Shown in pieces: positions 4,829-6,345 of a stretch of DNA of 6,345 nt. Position 1 is the first letter of the stretch. Each line of letters begins with the position of its first letter. A program made the translations under genes and the position numbers. Source of the stretch: Planctomycetota bacterium (lineage in GTDB: Bacteria; Planctomycetota; Phycisphaerae; Sedimentisphaerales; Anaerohalosphaeraceae); NCBI GenBank assembly GCA_019456245.1, contig VRUF01000172.1, positions 1 through 6,345 of the forward strand, written 5' to 3'. The notes beneath the pieces are model-generated. The model was not told where the DNA came from and ran no database searches. It was given only the letters and a program-made list of their open reading frames with translations.

Positions 4829-6345
4829 ATGGCCGATCACCTTCCATTATTGATTTTCCCTCGGGCCAAGATGATTGTTCCGCCAACAGGAAAGGGGTTT
4901 CCTCCGAGTAAACCCCATTTCCCTGGACATGAACGGCAAGTTGAGCGTCTGACCCAACAGTTGGATGAGTTGGAGCAAGACTTTTCGAGGTATAAGGCGA
5001 GCCTCAGCGGCGCAGTGGCCGGACTGGAGCCGGAGACGGTGTTGGTCATAGAGATCGCAGGGACCGTTGAAGACTTCAAACAAGCTGTTGAGGCTACCGA
5101 TGGGCTGGAATGGCTTGGGGAATGGGATGTCGAGGATATCGAACCAAACGATGATTTTTACGAACCCCCTAAAATTGGCGTTAATTTTTTCAAGAACAAA
5201 ATTGACGGTATAATCAATAGAGCGCAATCGAAAGAAATCCAAGAGATTCTGAAGGGGCAAGAATTCATTGATGATAATGGGAAAATAATTGCCGACGAGA
5301 TACCGAAATTATCGCTACCTGACCATTTGACAAAGCTTGATAAAGACATTATCCGGGTGATCAATAGCGCAAGAGATAAACAGTTAAAAGGCCGACTGTT
5401 TTTGTCGTTGGCCAATGAGCAAGGTCTGAACGAGTTGCTGGCGCTATGGCAGAAATGGAAAAAAAGGCAAACTTTGCCACGGGGGAAAACAAAGTGGCGT
5501 GACGTGTTTATCCAGACCCGGAAAATCCGGCGTTGGGGTATCAAAGAGACTTTGAGCGAAACTGGCATGATTGATCGTTGGCACGACTTGCTCGACTATG
5601 ATCCAGCCCAGGAAATTCATTGCCAGATCGAATTATTCTACCGGCAAAATCTTCAGAAGCGAGAACAGAATGAGACAGCAGTTGCCAAGCTATTGGAGGA
5701 AATGGGTGGTCGAGTCCTTGGTCCGTTCATCGATATGACAGATATTGCATTCCACGCAGTCAAGGCCACATTGCCCGCCAAAAAGGTACGCCATCTGTTG
5801 GATGTGCTGGATTCGTCTGGTACCGAGTTGGACATTCAGTTGTTTAAGTTTCCAGGGGTAATGTATTTCCGTCCGACCGGACAAAGTTTGGCTGTTTCAG
5901 AAGATGAAGTTGGCGAACCTGGGGAGTTTCCGGAAGGTAGCCCGGAATTGCCGCCAGTGGCCGCTATTCTTGATGGTGCACCGAACCTTTTGCATGAGGC
6001 GTTGAAGGATCGGTTGTTATTCGACGACCCCGATAGTTTGGCCAACGAATATCAGCCTGGAGAGAAAAAACACGGCACGGCCATGGCATCCCTGATTGTG
6101 CATGGGGAACTGGGGAACGGGCAGTCAGGTCCTTTGGCGAGACAAGTTTATCATTTACCAGTGATGCAGCCAAATCCGGAAGCCAGGCGTTTTAATAGGT
6201 ATGAAGAGTATTTCCCGGACAAGGTGTTTTTTGAAGACCGGATTGAACGTGCTGTACGCCGCATGTTCGAGGGGGAAGGCAACGTACCTGCACAAGCTTC
6301 AGGTATCAAAATTATCAACCTTTCGATAGGTGAGATCGGAAGAGC
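4829..6345 (+). CDS. Subtilisin-like serine protease (S8 family), 3'-truncated
   Basis: The frame stays open to the contig end, giving 505 codons; genuine sequence probably stops at 6332. The S8 catalytic aspartate lies in AAILDGAP (D382) and the catalytic histidine in HGTAMASLI (H415). INLSIG (495-500) is the conserved strand following them. The nucleophilic serine, usually in GTSxA, would lie beyond the end, so activity cannot be confirmed. Before the protease domain is a long region of about 370 residues: a polar start LLIFPRAK, a helix likely to form a coiled coil (34-55), the conserved-looking GLEWLGEWDVEDIEPNDDFY (92-111), then a charged helical stretch. There is no signal peptide, unlike secreted subtilases, so it should act inside the cell and the N-terminal region may regulate it or contact the AAA+ partner. 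It follows that gene by 3 nt. A role as a defence or conflict effector is inference. Confidence 0.92.
   Translation, partial: MADHLPLLIFPRAKMIVPPTGKGFPPSKPHFPGHERQVERLTQQLDELEQDFSRYKASLSGAVAGLEPETVLVIEIAGTVEDFKQAVEATDGLEWLGEWDVEDIEPNDDFYEPPKIGVNFFKNKIDGIINRAQSKEIQEILKGQEFIDDNGKIIADEIPKLSLPDHLTKLDKDIIRVINSARDKQLKGRLFLSLANEQGLNELLALWQKWKKRQTLPRGKTKWRDVFIQTRKIRRWGIKETLSETGMIDRWHDLLDYDPAQEIHCQIELFYRQNLQKREQNETAVAKLLEEMGGRVLGPFIDMTDIAFHAVKATLPAKKVRHLLDVLDSSGTELDIQLFKFPGVMYFRPTGQSLAVSEDEVGEPGEFPEGSPELPPVAAILDGAPNLLHEALKDRLLFDDPDSLANEYQPGEKKHGTAMASLIVHGELGNGQSGPLARQVYHLPVMQPNPEARRFNRYEEYFPDKVFFEDRIERAVRRMFEGEGNVPAQASGIKIINLSIGEIGR
6333..6345 (+). other. Illumina TruSeq adapter remnant at the contig end
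   Basis: The last 13 bases, AGATCGGAAGAGC, are identical to the common start of the TruSeq read-through adapter. They fall exactly at the end of the window, as expected when untrimmed adapter terminates an assembly. The last encoded residues of the subtilase after NLSIG (apparent EIGR) should therefore be ignored. Confidence 0.93.

Noticed and set aside
4847..5568. Overlapping reverse-strand open frames of about 136 codons in the subtilase region
   Set aside because: They lie entirely opposite a frame with clear S8 motifs, show no recognisable domains and have no operon logic; they are shadows.
1662..6332. BREX or DISARM locus
   Set aside because: No PglZ phosphatase, BrxC-like ATPase, BrxL protease, SNF2-like helicase or phospholipase D gene is visible; the protease is of the subtilisin type, not Lon-like.

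Overview
The window looks like one complete short contig, probably from a metagenome. It begins inside one gene, ends inside another, and its last 13 bases are identical to the start of the Illumina TruSeq adapter. It is bacterial: there are no introns, genes are tightly packed with Shine-Dalgarno sites, and all gene families present are bacterial defence or conflict families. Base composition is moderate, with sampled blocks of the methyltransferase gene at 50-60% G+C and an AT-rich insert at about 37%. I cannot name a phylum. No rRNA, tRNA, CRISPR array, insertion sequence or housekeeping gene is visible, and the whole window reads as part of a defence island.

Layout, all genes on the + strand. 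Bases 1-1308 hold the 3' part of an OLD-like ATPase-TOPRIM nuclease gene; its Walker A part lies off the left edge. Bases 1309-1661 are non-coding and contain a 20-nt AT-rich palindrome followed by ten consecutive, exactly phased degenerate 21-nt repeats (1361-1570), one of which forms a perfect 11-bp hairpin with its neighbour. Bases 1662-3824 encode a beta-class Type III-like (Mod) DNA adenine methyltransferase. Its start codon sits 91 nt past the repeats, so the repeats occupy the presumed control region. Bases 3824-4825 encode a small AAA+ ATPase whose start codon overlaps the Mod stop by one base. Bases 4829-6332 encode the N-terminal two thirds or so of a subtilisin-like (S8) protease, starting 3 nt after the ATPase stop. 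The contig ends before the catalytic serine.

How the genes may work together: the overlap and the 3-nt gap indicate that mod, the AAA+ gene and the subtilase gene are translated from one message. Mod would methylate host DNA at a specific site. The AAA+/subtilase pair looks like a regulator or remodeller with a cytoplasmic protease effector. The ATP-dependent restriction subunit (Res) that normally follows this kind of Mod is not in that position. Either it lies beyond the contig end, with the AAA+/protease pair inserted between mod and res, or the methyltransferase works with the protease pair in a modification-linked immune system. The second possibility is inference. The OLD-like gene is separated by the repeat region and is probably an independent defence gene.
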